A stretch of 64,000 nucleotides of DNA from Streptomyces graminofaciens (GTDB taxonomy: Bacteria; Actinomycetota; Actinomycetes; Streptomycetales; Streptomycetaceae): the NCBI RefSeq assembly GCF_030294945.1, contig NZ_AP018448.1, positions 4,432,001-4,496,000 of the forward strand. The letters run 5' to 3'. The position numbers and the translations under genes are program-made. The notes below the pieces were generated by a model. The model searched no databases. It was given only the letters and a program-made list of their open reading frames with translations, and was not told the origin of the DNA. This document shows, piece after piece, positions 9,965 to 18,273 of the stretch. Within the stretch, counting starts at the first letter, position 1; each line of letters opens with the position of its first letter.

Positions 9965-9982
9965 TGTCGAAGCGCTTAAACA
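9965..9982. promoter_or_regulatory. Imperfect second copy of the LacI operator
   Basis: TGTCGAAGCGCTTAAACA keeps the left half and centre of the 9875-9890 palindrome and lies just before the ribosome binding site of the LacI gene, well placed for autorepression. Confidence 0.6.
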
Positions 9983-9997
9983 CGCTTGGAGAGCTGG

Positions 9998-11011
9998 ATG
10001 GTCACCCTCGCCGAGGTCGCCACGCACGCCGGAGTCTCGGCGAGCACGGTGAGCTATGTCCTCAGCGGCAAGCGGTCCATCTCCGCGGGCACCCGGCAGC
10101 GGGTCGAGCGGAGCATCCAGGAGCTCGGCTACCACCCGAACGCGGGCGCCCGGGCCCTGGCGAGCAACAAGTCGAACATCATCGCCCTGATGGTCCCGCT
10201 CCGTACCGACATGTACGTACCCGTGATGATGGAGATCGCCATCGCGGTCGCCACCACGGCCCGTACGCACGGCTACGACGTGCTGCTGCTCACCGGCGAG
10301 GAGGGTCCCGACGCGGTGCGCCGCGTCACCGGCAGCGGGCTCGCCGACGCGATGATCCTGATGGACGTCGAGATGGACGACGAGCGGCTGCCGTTGCTGC
10401 GCGGCACCGACCAGCCGTCCGTGCTCATCGGACTGCCCGCCGACACCAGCGGCCTGACCTGCGTGGATCTCGACTTCGCGGCGACGGGCGCGCTGTGCGT
10501 GGAGCATCTGGCGACGCTCGGCCACCGGGACATCGCGGTGATCGGCGAGGCCCCCGGGGTGTACGAGCGGCACACCGGGTTCGCCGAGCGCACCCTGGAG
10601 GGACTCCGCTCCCGGGCTCGGGAGCTGGGGCTGCGGGTGCTGCACCGGCCGTGCGAGGGCGGGTACGACGCGATGACCCTGACCCTGGCCCGGATCTTCG
10701 ACGAGCGGCCGGACACCACGGGGTTCGTGGTGCAGAACGAGTCCGCCGTCGAGCCGCTGCTCGCGCTGCTGCGCCGGCAGAGCCGGGCCGTGCCCGAGGA
10801 CGTCTCCGTGATCGCCGTCTGCCCGGACCAGGTCGCCGTGCAGGCCTCGGTGCGGCTGACGTCCGTCGCCATCCCGGCCCAGGAGATGGGCCGGCGGGCC
10901 GTCGAGCAGCTGGTCGCCAAGCTGGACGGCCGGGACACGGACGAGGTGGTGCTGCTCGCCCCCGAGTTGACGATCCGCGCGAGCACGGGCCCGGTGTCCA
11001 CGCTCTCCTGA
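9998..11011 (+). CDS. LacI-family transcriptional regulator (proposed xyloglucan regulon repressor)
   Basis: A 337-residue sugar-responsive DNA-binding protein. The N-terminal helix-turn-helix is VTLAEVATHAGVSASTVSYVLSGK with the hinge helix near NAGARALASNKSN. The rest is the periplasmic-binding-protein-like effector domain (IIALMVPLRTDMYVPVMMEIA, VIGEAPGVYERHTGF, VSVIAVCPDQVAVQASVRLTSV). GGAGAG five bases before the ATG at 9998 fixes the start. GH31 follows on the same strand after 81 bases. The palindrome in front of this gene is repeated exactly in front of the GH3 gene and the sugar transporter 29 kb away. This is the reason for proposing a shared regulon; the effector sugar is not known. 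Confidence 0.88.
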   Translation: MVTLAEVATHAGVSASTVSYVLSGKRSISAGTRQRVERSIQELGYHPNAGARALASNKSNIIALMVPLRTDMYVPVMMEIAIAVATTARTHGYDVLLLTGEEGPDAVRRVTGSGLADAMILMDVEMDDERLPLLRGTDQPSVLIGLPADTSGLTCVDLDFAATGALCVEHLATLGHRDIAVIGEAPGVYERHTGFAERTLEGLRSRARELGLRVLHRPCEGGYDAMTLTLARIFDERPDTTGFVVQNESAVEPLLALLRRQSRAVPEDVSVIAVCPDQVAVQASVRLTSVAIPAQEMGRRAVEQLVAKLDGRDTDEVVLLAPELTIRASTGPVSTLS

Positions 11012-11092
11012 CCACCCGCGCTCATCCGGTCCGCCCCTCCCCTCGCTTCCCTTCCTCGGCACCCCATGTCCGCTCTCCTCCAGGAGCCCCTC

Positions 11093-13144
11093 GTGAATCA
11101 GCCTGCCGAATCCCACCCCCAGCCGGGCGCGGTCAGCCTCGCCCAGTCCTCCCCCACCGTCGGCACGTTCCGTGAGCGGGACGGTGCCCTGGAGTGGAGC
11201 GGACGCCAGGAGACCCTGCGGATCGAGCCCTGGGGGCCGGACGCGGTCCGGGTCCGCGCCCGCCTGGGCGGCCCGATCCTCCAGGGGCTGCCGGGCGCCC
11301 TGCTCGACACCCCGGACAGCACCGCGAGCACCGTCAAGATCGAGGGCGGGGAGGGCCGGCTGACCGTCGGCGCACTCACCGTCGAGGTCAGCGCCGAGGG
11401 CCTCGTCCGGTACACGCGCACGGACGACGGGGTCGAGCTGCTGTCCGAGGCACGTGCCCACTTCTGGTGGCCGGGCTCGCGCCTGTACACCGCCGTCGGC
11501 AACGGCCACCACCGGCTGGAGCAGCGGTTCGCCGCGTACGACGGCGAGAAGCTGTACGGCCTGGGTCAGCACCAGCACGGGCGGCTCGACCAGAAGGGGC
11601 TGGTCCTCGACCTGGTGCAGCGCAACGCGGAGGTCGGCATCCCGGTGCTCACCTCCAGCCGCGGCTACACCCTCCTGTGGAACAACCCGGCGATCGGCCG
11701 TGTCGAGCTGGCGGGCAACGGCACGCGCTGGGTCGCCGACTCCGCCCGGCAGATCGACTACTGGATCACCGCGGGCGCCCCGGCCGACGCGCAGCGCCGT
11801 TACAGCGCGGCGACGGGCCGTACGCCGATGCTGCCGGAGTGGGCGGCCGGCTTCTGGCAGTGCAAGCTGCGCTACCGCACGCAGGACGAACTCCTCGCCG
11901 TGGCACGGGAGTACAAGCGGCGGGGCCTGCCCATCGACGTCATCGTCTGCGACTTCTTCCACTGGACGCATCTGGGCGAGTGGAAGTTCGATCTGAACGA
12001 GTGGCCCGACCCCGCGGCCATGGTCCGCGAGCTGGCCGAGCTGGGCATCAAGCTGGTGGTCAGCGTGTGGCCGTCGGTGTCTCCGCTCTCCGAGAACCAC
12101 GGGCCCATGGAGCAGCGCGGCTACTTCATCGGCACGCAGTACGGCCCGATGGCGCACGCCGACTGGCCGGACAAGGAGGTCGCGTCGACGGTCCAGGTGG
12201 CCTTCTACGACGCGACGAACCCCGACGCGCGCGACTTCGTGTGGTCGCGGGTGAAGGAGAACTACCTGGAGCCGTACGGCATCAAGGCGTTCTGGCTGGA
12301 CGCGTGCGAGCCGGAGATCAAGCCGGGGTTCCAGGAGAACCTGCGCTACTGGACGGGTCCCGGTCTGGAGGTCGGCAACATCTACCCGGCCGAGAACGCC
12401 CGCACCTTCTACGAGGGGCTGCGGGCGTCCGGCGAGGACGAGATCATCACCCTCAACCGCTCGGCCTGGGCGGGCAGTCAGCGCTACGGCGCCGCGCTGT
12501 GGTCCGGTGACATCGGTACCGACTTCACGGCGCTGCGTGAGCAGATCGCGGCGGGGCTCAACACGGCGTTGTCCGGCATCCCCTGGTGGAACACCGACAT
12601 CGGCGGCTTCCACGGCGGGAACCCGGACGATCCGGCGTACCGCGAGGTGATGGTCCGGTGGTTCCAGTTCGGCGCCTTCTCGCCGCTGATGAGGCTGCAC
12701 GGGTTCCGTGAGCCCGGGATGCCGCTGGGGCCGGACATGACCGGTGGGCCCAACGAGGTCTGGTCGTACGGGGAGGAGGCCGGGGCCGTTCTGGAGCGGT
12801 ACCTGCGGCTGCGGGAGCGGCTGAAGCCGTATGTGCTGACGGTCATGCGGGAGGCCCATGAGGAGGGGCTGCCGGTGATGCGGCCGCTGTTCCTGGAGTT
12901 CCCCGAGGACGAGCGGGCCTGGGCGGTCGACGACGCGTACCTGTTCGGGCGGGATGTCTTGGTCGCGCCTGTGTTGGAGGCGGGGGCTCGGAGCTGGACG
13001 ACGTATCTTCCGGTGGGGGCGCGTTGGACGGACGCGTGGACGGGTGAGTCGTACGAGGGGGGTGCGTCCGTCACTGTCGACGCGCCGCTGGACCGTATCC
13101 CGCTGTTCCTGCGGGACGGGGCGTCCTTGCCGATCGCGGAGTAG
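11093..13144 (+). CDS. GH31 glycoside hydrolase, probable alpha-xylosidase
   Basis: A 683-residue cytoplasmic retaining hydrolase with no signal peptide. Residues to about 215 form the N-terminal beta-sandwich (AAYDGEKLYGLGQHQHGRLDQKG). The TIM barrel follows with the catalytic nucleophile Asp403 in FWLDACEPE and the acid/base Asp473 in WSGDIG. A C-terminal beta domain ends the protein. The motif forms and the insert before the nucleophile look more like alpha-xylosidases than alpha-glucosidases, and a role in removing xylose from xyloglucan oligosaccharides fits the rest of the window, but specificity is inferred. CAGGAG lies upstream of GTG 11093; an in-frame ATG at 11066 has no binding site. 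It is probably cotranscribed with the LacI gene. Confidence 0.88.
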   Translation: MNQPAESHPQPGAVSLAQSSPTVGTFRERDGALEWSGRQETLRIEPWGPDAVRVRARLGGPILQGLPGALLDTPDSTASTVKIEGGEGRLTVGALTVEVSAEGLVRYTRTDDGVELLSEARAHFWWPGSRLYTAVGNGHHRLEQRFAAYDGEKLYGLGQHQHGRLDQKGLVLDLVQRNAEVGIPVLTSSRGYTLLWNNPAIGRVELAGNGTRWVADSARQIDYWITAGAPADAQRRYSAATGRTPMLPEWAAGFWQCKLRYRTQDELLAVAREYKRRGLPIDVIVCDFFHWTHLGEWKFDLNEWPDPAAMVRELAELGIKLVVSVWPSVSPLSENHGPMEQRGYFIGTQYGPMAHADWPDKEVASTVQVAFYDATNPDARDFVWSRVKENYLEPYGIKAFWLDACEPEIKPGFQENLRYWTGPGLEVGNIYPAENARTFYEGLRASGEDEIITLNRSAWAGSQRYGAALWSGDIGTDFTALREQIAAGLNTALSGIPWWNTDIGGFHGGNPDDPAYREVMVRWFQFGAFSPLMRLHGFREPGMPLGPDMTGGPNEVWSYGEEAGAVLERYLRLRERLKPYVLTVMREAHEEGLPVMRPLFLEFPEDERAWAVDDAYLFGRDVLVAPVLEAGARSWTTYLPVGARWTDAWTGESYEGGASVTVDAPLDRIPLFLRDGASLPIAE

Positions 13145-13251
13145 GCACCCGGGGGTGCGGCTGGGCGGGGCGGGGTTCCGCGGCTCGGCGGTCACGAGGT
13201 GCCGCTGCGCCCACCCGTGCCGCCCCAGCGGCACGACTGCCCGCAGCTACG

Positions 13252-14166
13252 TCATGAGGCGGTCTGTGCGGTCAGGGCCGTGTGGAGCCACTCCTGGGCC
13301 GCGCCCAAGGTGGGGGTGTGGGGCTCCGCCAGGTCGCCGGCCAGTTGCCAGTAGTGGTCCATCACCGGGTGGGCGGCGGCGTCGAGGCGCGACCGCAGCG
13401 TACGGCGGAACTCGGGGGTGTCCCTGACCCCGTGGGCGTGGGCGTAGGCCGAGACGAAGCAGTCGAGTGCCTCGCCCTCGTGCGGGGCGCGGCCCGTCGT
13501 CAGGGCCGGGGCCGCCAGCTCGTACGCCTCCCCGAGGCCGTCGTAGAGGACGGTCGCGCGGTACTCCGTGTCGCGTTCCGGGGGCGGCGGCCGCCAGTCG
13601 TCGCCCGGCGGGCAGGGCATCGTGACGAGCGCGTGCAGCCGGGCGAAGGCCAGCACCTGGGCCGGGGTGGGGTCGGCGGGCGGCTGCGGCACGGCGGCGT
13701 CGAGGATCCATGAGACCTGGCGGGCCGGCAGCCGCAGGGGCAGTACCCGGCGCCAGAAGCGGGCCAGGGCCGTCGTGTCCGGCGGCGCCGTGATCGCGCC
13801 GACCAGGCGCAGCCGGTCGGCCCGCTCCTCCGCCGTGCAGTCACGCACCAGACGCAGGGCCGCCTGGCGCCAGCGCAGGGCCGCGAGTTGGGAGCCGAGC
13901 TGCCGCAACTGGCCCGCTATGACGTCGTCCAGCGTGTCCTCCTCGCCCAGGACGCGGTCGATGTCGCCGACCGGCAGGTCCAGCGTGCGCAACGAGCGGA
14001 TCAGGCGGAGCCTGTCGATGGCCTCGGGGCCGTACCGGCGGTGGCCTCCGGCGCTGCGGGCGGCCTCGGGCAGCAGGCCGCGGTCGGAGTAGAAGCGGAC
14101 GGTCTTCACGGTGACGCCCGCGTGCTCGGCGAGCTCCCCGATGCTCCACAACCCGTCTGCGGACAC
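13252..14166 (-). CDS. MerR-family transcriptional regulator
   Basis: A 304-residue regulator with the MerR winged helix at the N-terminus (WSIGELAEHAGVTVKTVRFYSDRGLLPEAARSAGGHRRYG), then a coiled dimerisation helix (IAGQLRQLGSQLAALRWRQAALRLVRDC). The remaining about 180 residues are a large C-terminal region, probably an effector domain of the TipA/multidrug-binding kind, but without a motif that names the ligand. The start is the GTG at 14166 with GGGAGG eight bases upstream. It is divergent from an alpha/beta hydrolase whose promoter has the stretched spacing typical of MerR control. Confidence 0.85.
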   Translation of the reverse strand: MSADGLWSIGELAEHAGVTVKTVRFYSDRGLLPEAARSAGGHRRYGPEAIDRLRLIRSLRTLDLPVGDIDRVLGEEDTLDDVIAGQLRQLGSQLAALRWRQAALRLVRDCTAEERADRLRLVGAITAPPDTTALARFWRRVLPLRLPARQVSWILDAAVPQPPADPTPAQVLAFARLHALVTMPCPPGDDWRPPPPERDTEYRATVLYDGLGEAYELAAPALTTGRAPHEGEALDCFVSAYAHAHGVRDTPEFRRTLRSRLDAAAHPVMDHYWQLAGDLAEPHTPTLGAAQEWLHTALTAQTAS

Positions 14167-14169
14167 GAC

Positions 14170-14200
14170 TTGAACCTCCCTCAGGGGGAGTTCCTACCGT
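14170..14200 (+). promoter_or_regulatory. MerR-type promoter with 19-bp spacer and internal palindrome
   Basis: TTGAAC (14170-14175) and TACCGT (14195-14200) are separated by 19 bp, the over-long spacing that MerR regulators correct by distorting the DNA. The spacer contains the imperfect inverted repeat CTCCC-TCAG-GGGGAG. It faces the hydrolase at 14264 and overlaps the leader of the MerR gene. Confidence 0.65.
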
Positions 14201-14263
14201 ACCGGCGAGCGCGGGCGGCCGATCGGGCGGCCCGGGTGGACGGGACTGGCCGAGGAGGGGTTC

Positions 14264-15775
14264 ATGACGGCGTTCGTACTGGTGGCGGGCTGCTTCACCG
14301 ATGCGAGGATCTGGCACGAAGTGGCCGAAGGGCTGCGGGAGTCGGGGGCCGAGGTGCATCCGGTGACGCTCACCGGCATGGGGGACCGCCGGGAGGAAGC
14401 GGGCTCCGGCGTCGATCTGGAGACGCACATCGAGGATGTGCTGCGGGTGCTCGACGGCGTGGCCGCGCCGGAGGCGGTGATCGTCGGCCACGACTACGGC
14501 ATCCACCCGGTGCTGGGCGCCGCCGACCGCCGACCGGAGCGGATCCGCCGGGTCGTGTATCTGGACGCGGGCATGCCACGGGACGGGGACACGGCCCTGC
14601 AGTCGGTGACGGATCAGGAGATCCGGGCGCGGGTGCTGGACCCGGCGGAGGGCGACGGTCCGTTCGTCGCCGCGCCCGCGTCCGCCGAGGAGTGGCGGCG
14701 CTGGGGCAGCACCGAGGGGCTCACCGACGAGGCGCTGGCCCGGCTGACCCGGCTCGCCGCGCCGCAGCCGGTGGGCACGCTCACCCGACCGCTCCGGCTC
14801 TCCGGCGCGGGCGCGGGACTGCCGAACACCGGAGTCCTGTGCACCGGGAGCGGACTGAACATCGCGCTGATCGAGGACATGGTCGCCACGGGGTTGCCGC
14901 AGTTCCAGGTTCTCGCCCGCCCCGAGGTGACCTTCTTCGAACTCGCCACCGGGCACTGGCCGATGCTGTCCTGCCCGGAGGAACTGACGGCCGTGCTGCT
15001 CGCGGCGGCGCGGGACGAGGGGCACCGGATCACCGCGACCGCCGAAGTGCCCTCGTACTTGCGGCCCTTCGTGCTGGACGTACCGGAGCGGCCGCGTGAG
15101 CGGGTCGGGCGGGTCGACCTGTACCTCCCCGACCGGGCGGTGGCCGATGGGCCTCGGCCCGCCGTGCTGTTCGTGCACGGCGGCCCGGTGCCCGTCGAGC
15201 TGCGGCCGACGCCGCGCGACTGGCCGGTCTTCGTCGGGTACGCCGGTCACGCCGCGCGTCTGGGTGTGGTCGGGGCGACCGTCGACCACCGGCTGCACGG
15301 CCTCGACGACTACCCGCTCGCCGCCGAGGACGTCGCGGAGGCGGTCGCGCTGCTGCGGGCCGACCCGCGTGTCGACGCCGAGCGCATCGCCGTGTGGTAC
15401 TTCTCCGGCGGCGGTCTGCTGCTCGCCGACGCGCTCGCCGATCCGCCGTCGTGGCTGAGGTGCGTGGCGGCGTCATATCCCGTCCTCGCGCCGCTGCCCG
15501 CCTGGGGTGCCGTCGATCGCCGCTTCCGTCCGGCCGAGGCGGTGGCGGGTGCGGGGCGGCTGCCGCTGGTGCTGACCCGGGCGGGCCTGGAGAACGCGGA
15601 GATCGCGGCCACGGTCGAGGAGTTCCTGACCGCCGCGAAGGAGTGCGGGGCCGAGGTCGAGGTGATCGACGTGCCGGAGGGGCGGCACGCGTTCGACACG
15701 ATCGACGACCCCGAGCGGGTGCGCGACGCCGTGGAGCGGGCCATGCGGAGCGTCGTGGCCCGGCTGCTCGGCTGA
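14264..15775 (+). CDS. Tandem two-domain alpha/beta hydrolase
   Basis: A 503-residue cytoplasmic protein made of two consecutive alpha/beta-hydrolase folds. Domain 1 (about 1-245) has FVLVAGCFTDARIW, the nucleophile elbow VGHDYGIH with aspartate in place of serine, and a C-terminal histidine in LATGHWPML. Domain 2 (about 280-503) has AVLFVHGGPVPVE, the elbow WYFSGGG with serine, and PEGRHAFD with a candidate catalytic histidine. An Asp elbow is known in epoxide hydrolases and haloalkane dehalogenases, while the second half looks like an esterase/peptidase. Substrates are unknown. The MerR-type promoter in front suggests induction by a small molecule that the enzyme may detoxify. Confidence 0.8.
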   Translation: MTAFVLVAGCFTDARIWHEVAEGLRESGAEVHPVTLTGMGDRREEAGSGVDLETHIEDVLRVLDGVAAPEAVIVGHDYGIHPVLGAADRRPERIRRVVYLDAGMPRDGDTALQSVTDQEIRARVLDPAEGDGPFVAAPASAEEWRRWGSTEGLTDEALARLTRLAAPQPVGTLTRPLRLSGAGAGLPNTGVLCTGSGLNIALIEDMVATGLPQFQVLARPEVTFFELATGHWPMLSCPEELTAVLLAAARDEGHRITATAEVPSYLRPFVLDVPERPRERVGRVDLYLPDRAVADGPRPAVLFVHGGPVPVELRPTPRDWPVFVGYAGHAARLGVVGATVDHRLHGLDDYPLAAEDVAEAVALLRADPRVDAERIAVWYFSGGGLLLADALADPPSWLRCVAASYPVLAPLPAWGAVDRRFRPAEAVAGAGRLPLVLTRAGLENAEIAATVEEFLTAAKECGAEVEVIDVPEGRHAFDTIDDPERVRDAVERAMRSVVARLLG

Positions 15776-15817
15776 CCGCGCCGGGCGCCCGGCCGTCCCG
15801 CACCGCGCGCGCGGTGA

Positions 15818-15837
15818 CCCTCCGGTGTGCCGGAGGG
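15818..15837 (+). terminator. Hairpin after the hydrolase gene
   Basis: CCCTCCGG and CCGGAGGG pair perfectly across TGTG, 43 bases after the hydrolase stop and before the AI-2E gene. Confidence 0.5.
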
Positions 15838-15929
15838 CGCCAACTCGGGGGCACCCGGGCCCGATCGCGTCGCGGGGCCGGGTCTACGCTATGGCGGCCA
15901 CGGACAGGCGTGATCTTCAGGAGTGCACC

Positions 15930-17213
15930 ATGAGCAGCCGTACGGGAGACCCCCGCAGAGAGCCTCGCGGGGGACGGCCGGGTCGTCCGGGCGGCCCCAC
16001 GAGAAGGCCGGTACGCGGGCCGATGCACCGGACGCGTACGACGATACGCAGCGCGGGGGTGCCCCTGGCACCGGCGGTGGCCGGCGAGCCCGCTCCGGTC
16101 GTCGCCGGGCAGGGGCCGGGGGCCGTGCCGCCGGGCTTTCTGCCCGGGCCGGCCCGGCACATAGCCGTGTGGAGCGCGCTCACGCTGCTCGTCACCGGTG
16201 TGATCTCGGTGGGCGTGTGGCTGTGCATCACGTTCCAGACGGCGGTGACGCCCGTGCTGCTCGCGCTGCTGGGTACGGCGCTGCTCGGGCCGTTCTACCG
16301 GCGGCTGGTCGCGATGAAGTTCAACAAGTCCCTTGCCGCCGGGCTCACTTGCGCGGCTGTGGTCCTGGTGATGGGTGGCGCCGGGTACATCGTGGTGTCC
16401 GCGCTGATCGACACCGGTAACCAGATCATCGACTCGTTGCGGGACGCGGCGAAGTCGCTGAGCGACGAGTTCGGGCTGGCCGGGACCTCGCTGGACGACC
16501 TCGCGAAGAACGCCAAGAGCCTGCTGTCGAAGTTCGGCGGCACCGCGGCCTCCGGGGTGCTCAGCGGGGTCGGTGTCATCAGCGAGTTCGTCGCGACGGC
16601 GATCCTGGCGATGCTGTTGATGTTCTTCTTCCTGCGCGACTCGGACAAGGCGGTCGCGTCCCTGCACTCGCTCGCGCCGCGCGGCACCGGTGACACGCTG
16701 GAGGTGATGGCCCGGCGCGCCTTCCAGGCCATCGAGGGGTTCATGCGGGGTACGACGCTCATCGCCTTCATCGACGGTGTCTGCATCGCCATCGGTCTGC
16801 TGATCCTCCAGGTGCCGGGGGCCATCGGCCTCGGGGCGCTGGTGTTCGTCGGGGCGTACATCCCGTATCTGGGCGCGTTCCTGTCGGGCGCGGTGGCGAT
16901 CCTCGTCGCGTTCGCGGACCGGGGTCTGGTGACCGCGCTGTGGGCGCTCGGCGTGGTCTTCCTGGTGCAGCTGCTCGAAGGGAACGTGCTCCAGCCGATG
17001 ATCCACAGCCGGACCGTGCAGATGCACCCGGCGGCGATCCTGCTGGCCCTCACGGCGGGCGCCTCGATCGCCGGCATCCTCGGCATGCTTCTGTCGGTGC
17101 CGCTCACGGCGGCGGCGTTCGGTGTGCTGTCGGAGCTGCGGGGGCGGTACGGGGACGGTACGGCCGGGGCGGTACCCGGGGAGAAGGAGGTGGCGGCGCG
17201 CGGGGCAGGATGA
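15930..17213 (+). CDS. AI-2E family transporter (PerM-like membrane protein)
   Basis: A 427-residue inner-membrane protein of the AI-2E exporter/PerM superfamily. A charged, proline-rich cytoplasmic N-terminus of about 75 residues precedes helices such as HIAVWSALTLLVTGVISVGV and PVLLALLGTALLGPFYRRLV. The family's conserved core appears as FFFLRDSDKAV, FMRGTTLIAFIDGVCIAIGL and VFVGAYIPYLGAFLSGAVA, with QLLEGNVLQPMIHSRTVQMHP near the end. AGGAG seven bases before ATG 15930 sets the start; upstream in-frame codons lack a site. Members range from autoinducer exporters to ion antiporters, so the transported substrate is not known. Confidence 0.87.
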   Translation: MSSRTGDPRREPRGGRPGRPGGPTRRPVRGPMHRTRTTIRSAGVPLAPAVAGEPAPVVAGQGPGAVPPGFLPGPARHIAVWSALTLLVTGVISVGVWLCITFQTAVTPVLLALLGTALLGPFYRRLVAMKFNKSLAAGLTCAAVVLVMGGAGYIVVSALIDTGNQIIDSLRDAAKSLSDEFGLAGTSLDDLAKNAKSLLSKFGGTAASGVLSGVGVISEFVATAILAMLLMFFFLRDSDKAVASLHSLAPRGTGDTLEVMARRAFQAIEGFMRGTTLIAFIDGVCIAIGLLILQVPGAIGLGALVFVGAYIPYLGAFLSGAVAILVAFADRGLVTALWALGVVFLVQLLEGNVLQPMIHSRTVQMHPAAILLALTAGASIAGILGMLLSVPLTAAAFGVLSELRGRYGDGTAGAVPGEKEVAARGAG

Positions 17214-17276
17214 TCACCGGCGCCCCCCACCAGTGGTGCCCGTGACCGCGCCCGCCTTCGGAAAGGAAGCCTCCAC

Positions 17277-18199
17277 GTGTCCTCCACTCCCCTGCCCCTG
17301 ACGCTGGCCAATCTGTTACTGCGGCCGGCGCTCGGCTCACGGCACGACGCGGACCGGGCCTTCGAGCGGATCGTCGCCAAGGCCGGGCAGGCGGACGGGG
17401 ACGAGGAGTTCGTCGACGGCTTCCGGTTCCTGCCGCGTGAGTGGGCGGGCGACGAGGGTCTCAGTCCGGTCGGCTGGCAGGCCGCGCAGGCGCACGTCCG
17501 CAGGCATCTGACCAACCGGGCCCGGATACGGCGGCTGATCGCCGAGCACCCCGGGATCGAGCGGGAGCCCGTCGAGCGGCCGGTGTTCGTGGTGGGCCTG
17601 CCGCGCACCGCCACCACGCTCACCCACAGCGTGCTGTCCCTCTCGGACGACCACCGCTGTCCGCTGCTGTGGGAGCTGATCGCCCCCGGTCTCGAACCCT
17701 CCACGCAGCAGCGGAAGAAGGCCGTCACGACGGCCCGCCGGACGCTCGACGCGGCGCACCTCCTCACCCCGCCCCTGCGGGACATCCACCCGATGACGGC
17801 CGAGGGCCCCGAGGAGTGCACGTTCCTCCTGCCTAGGGCATGATCACCGGGCGGCGCGAGGTCGATCTCCGCCACCTCGGCGCCACCTGGCTCGACCTGC
17901 TGAGCCGCTCGGTGCGGCGGGGTCTCGCGGCCCGGGCCGGCATTCCTCAGGACGCGGTGGTGGACGTGCCGTACTCCTGGCTGGGCTCCGACCCGGCCTC
18001 GGGCGCCCCGAAGCTCTACGACGCCGTCGGCGCCCGCTGGACCGACGCCGACGCGGCCCGCCTGCCCGGGGTCGCCACCAAACTCAGGGGCAAGCGCCCC
18101 CACCACTACGACCTGGCCCGCTACGGCCTGACGCGCGAGGACGTCGAGTCGGCGTTCACCGAATACAACGCGCTGCGGGCGGATGTCGACGGGGCCTGA
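17277..18199 (+). pseudogene. Broken sulfotransferase-family gene (internal deletion with frame change)
   Basis: The first part (17277-17843) encodes a sulfotransferase N-terminus with the PAPS-binding loop FVVGLPRTATTLTHS, continuing to GPEECTFLLP and then stopping after two foreign residues. The second part (17840-18199, a different frame) encodes the family's C-terminus (LDLLSRSVRRGLAARAG, VDVPYSWLGSDP). Roughly the middle third, which should include the 3'-phosphate binding region and the second half of the active site, is missing. The join is at the rare sequence CCTAGG (17832-17837). A TTA (bldA) codon is at 17316-17318. GTG 17277 has AAGGAAG upstream. It is almost certainly inactive as a sulfotransferase. 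Confidence 0.75.
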
Positions 18200-18208
18200 G
18201 ACACGGGA

Positions 18209-18256
18209 AAGGCCCTCGGTGACCGGTCTTGCGTTCCCGTGGTCGCCGAGGGCCTT
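18209..18256. terminator. Bidirectional hairpin between convergent genes
   Basis: AAGGCCCTCGGTGACC (18209-18224) pairs with GGTCGCCGAGGGCCTT (18241-18256) with one mismatch. It lies between the sulfotransferase remnant and the convergent glycoside hydrolase. Confidence 0.7.
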
Positions 18257-18273
18257 CGAGCCGTCTGTGCGTC

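Larger units (their letters stand above)
9504..9997. other. 494-bp divergent control region with LacI operators
   Basis: No convincing gene is present between the acyl-CoA dehydrogenase and the LacI gene. It holds a copy of the GCGCGGGGAACTGCGCG dispersed repeat (9776-9818) and two operator-like palindromes (9875-9890 and 9965-9982), described separately. Confidence 0.6.

Noticed and set aside
9950..13234. 1094-codon open frame on the minus strand
   Set aside because: It is antisense to the LacI and GH31 genes, rich in Arg/Gly/Pro/His, and has no family likeness; high-GC DNA produces such shadows.
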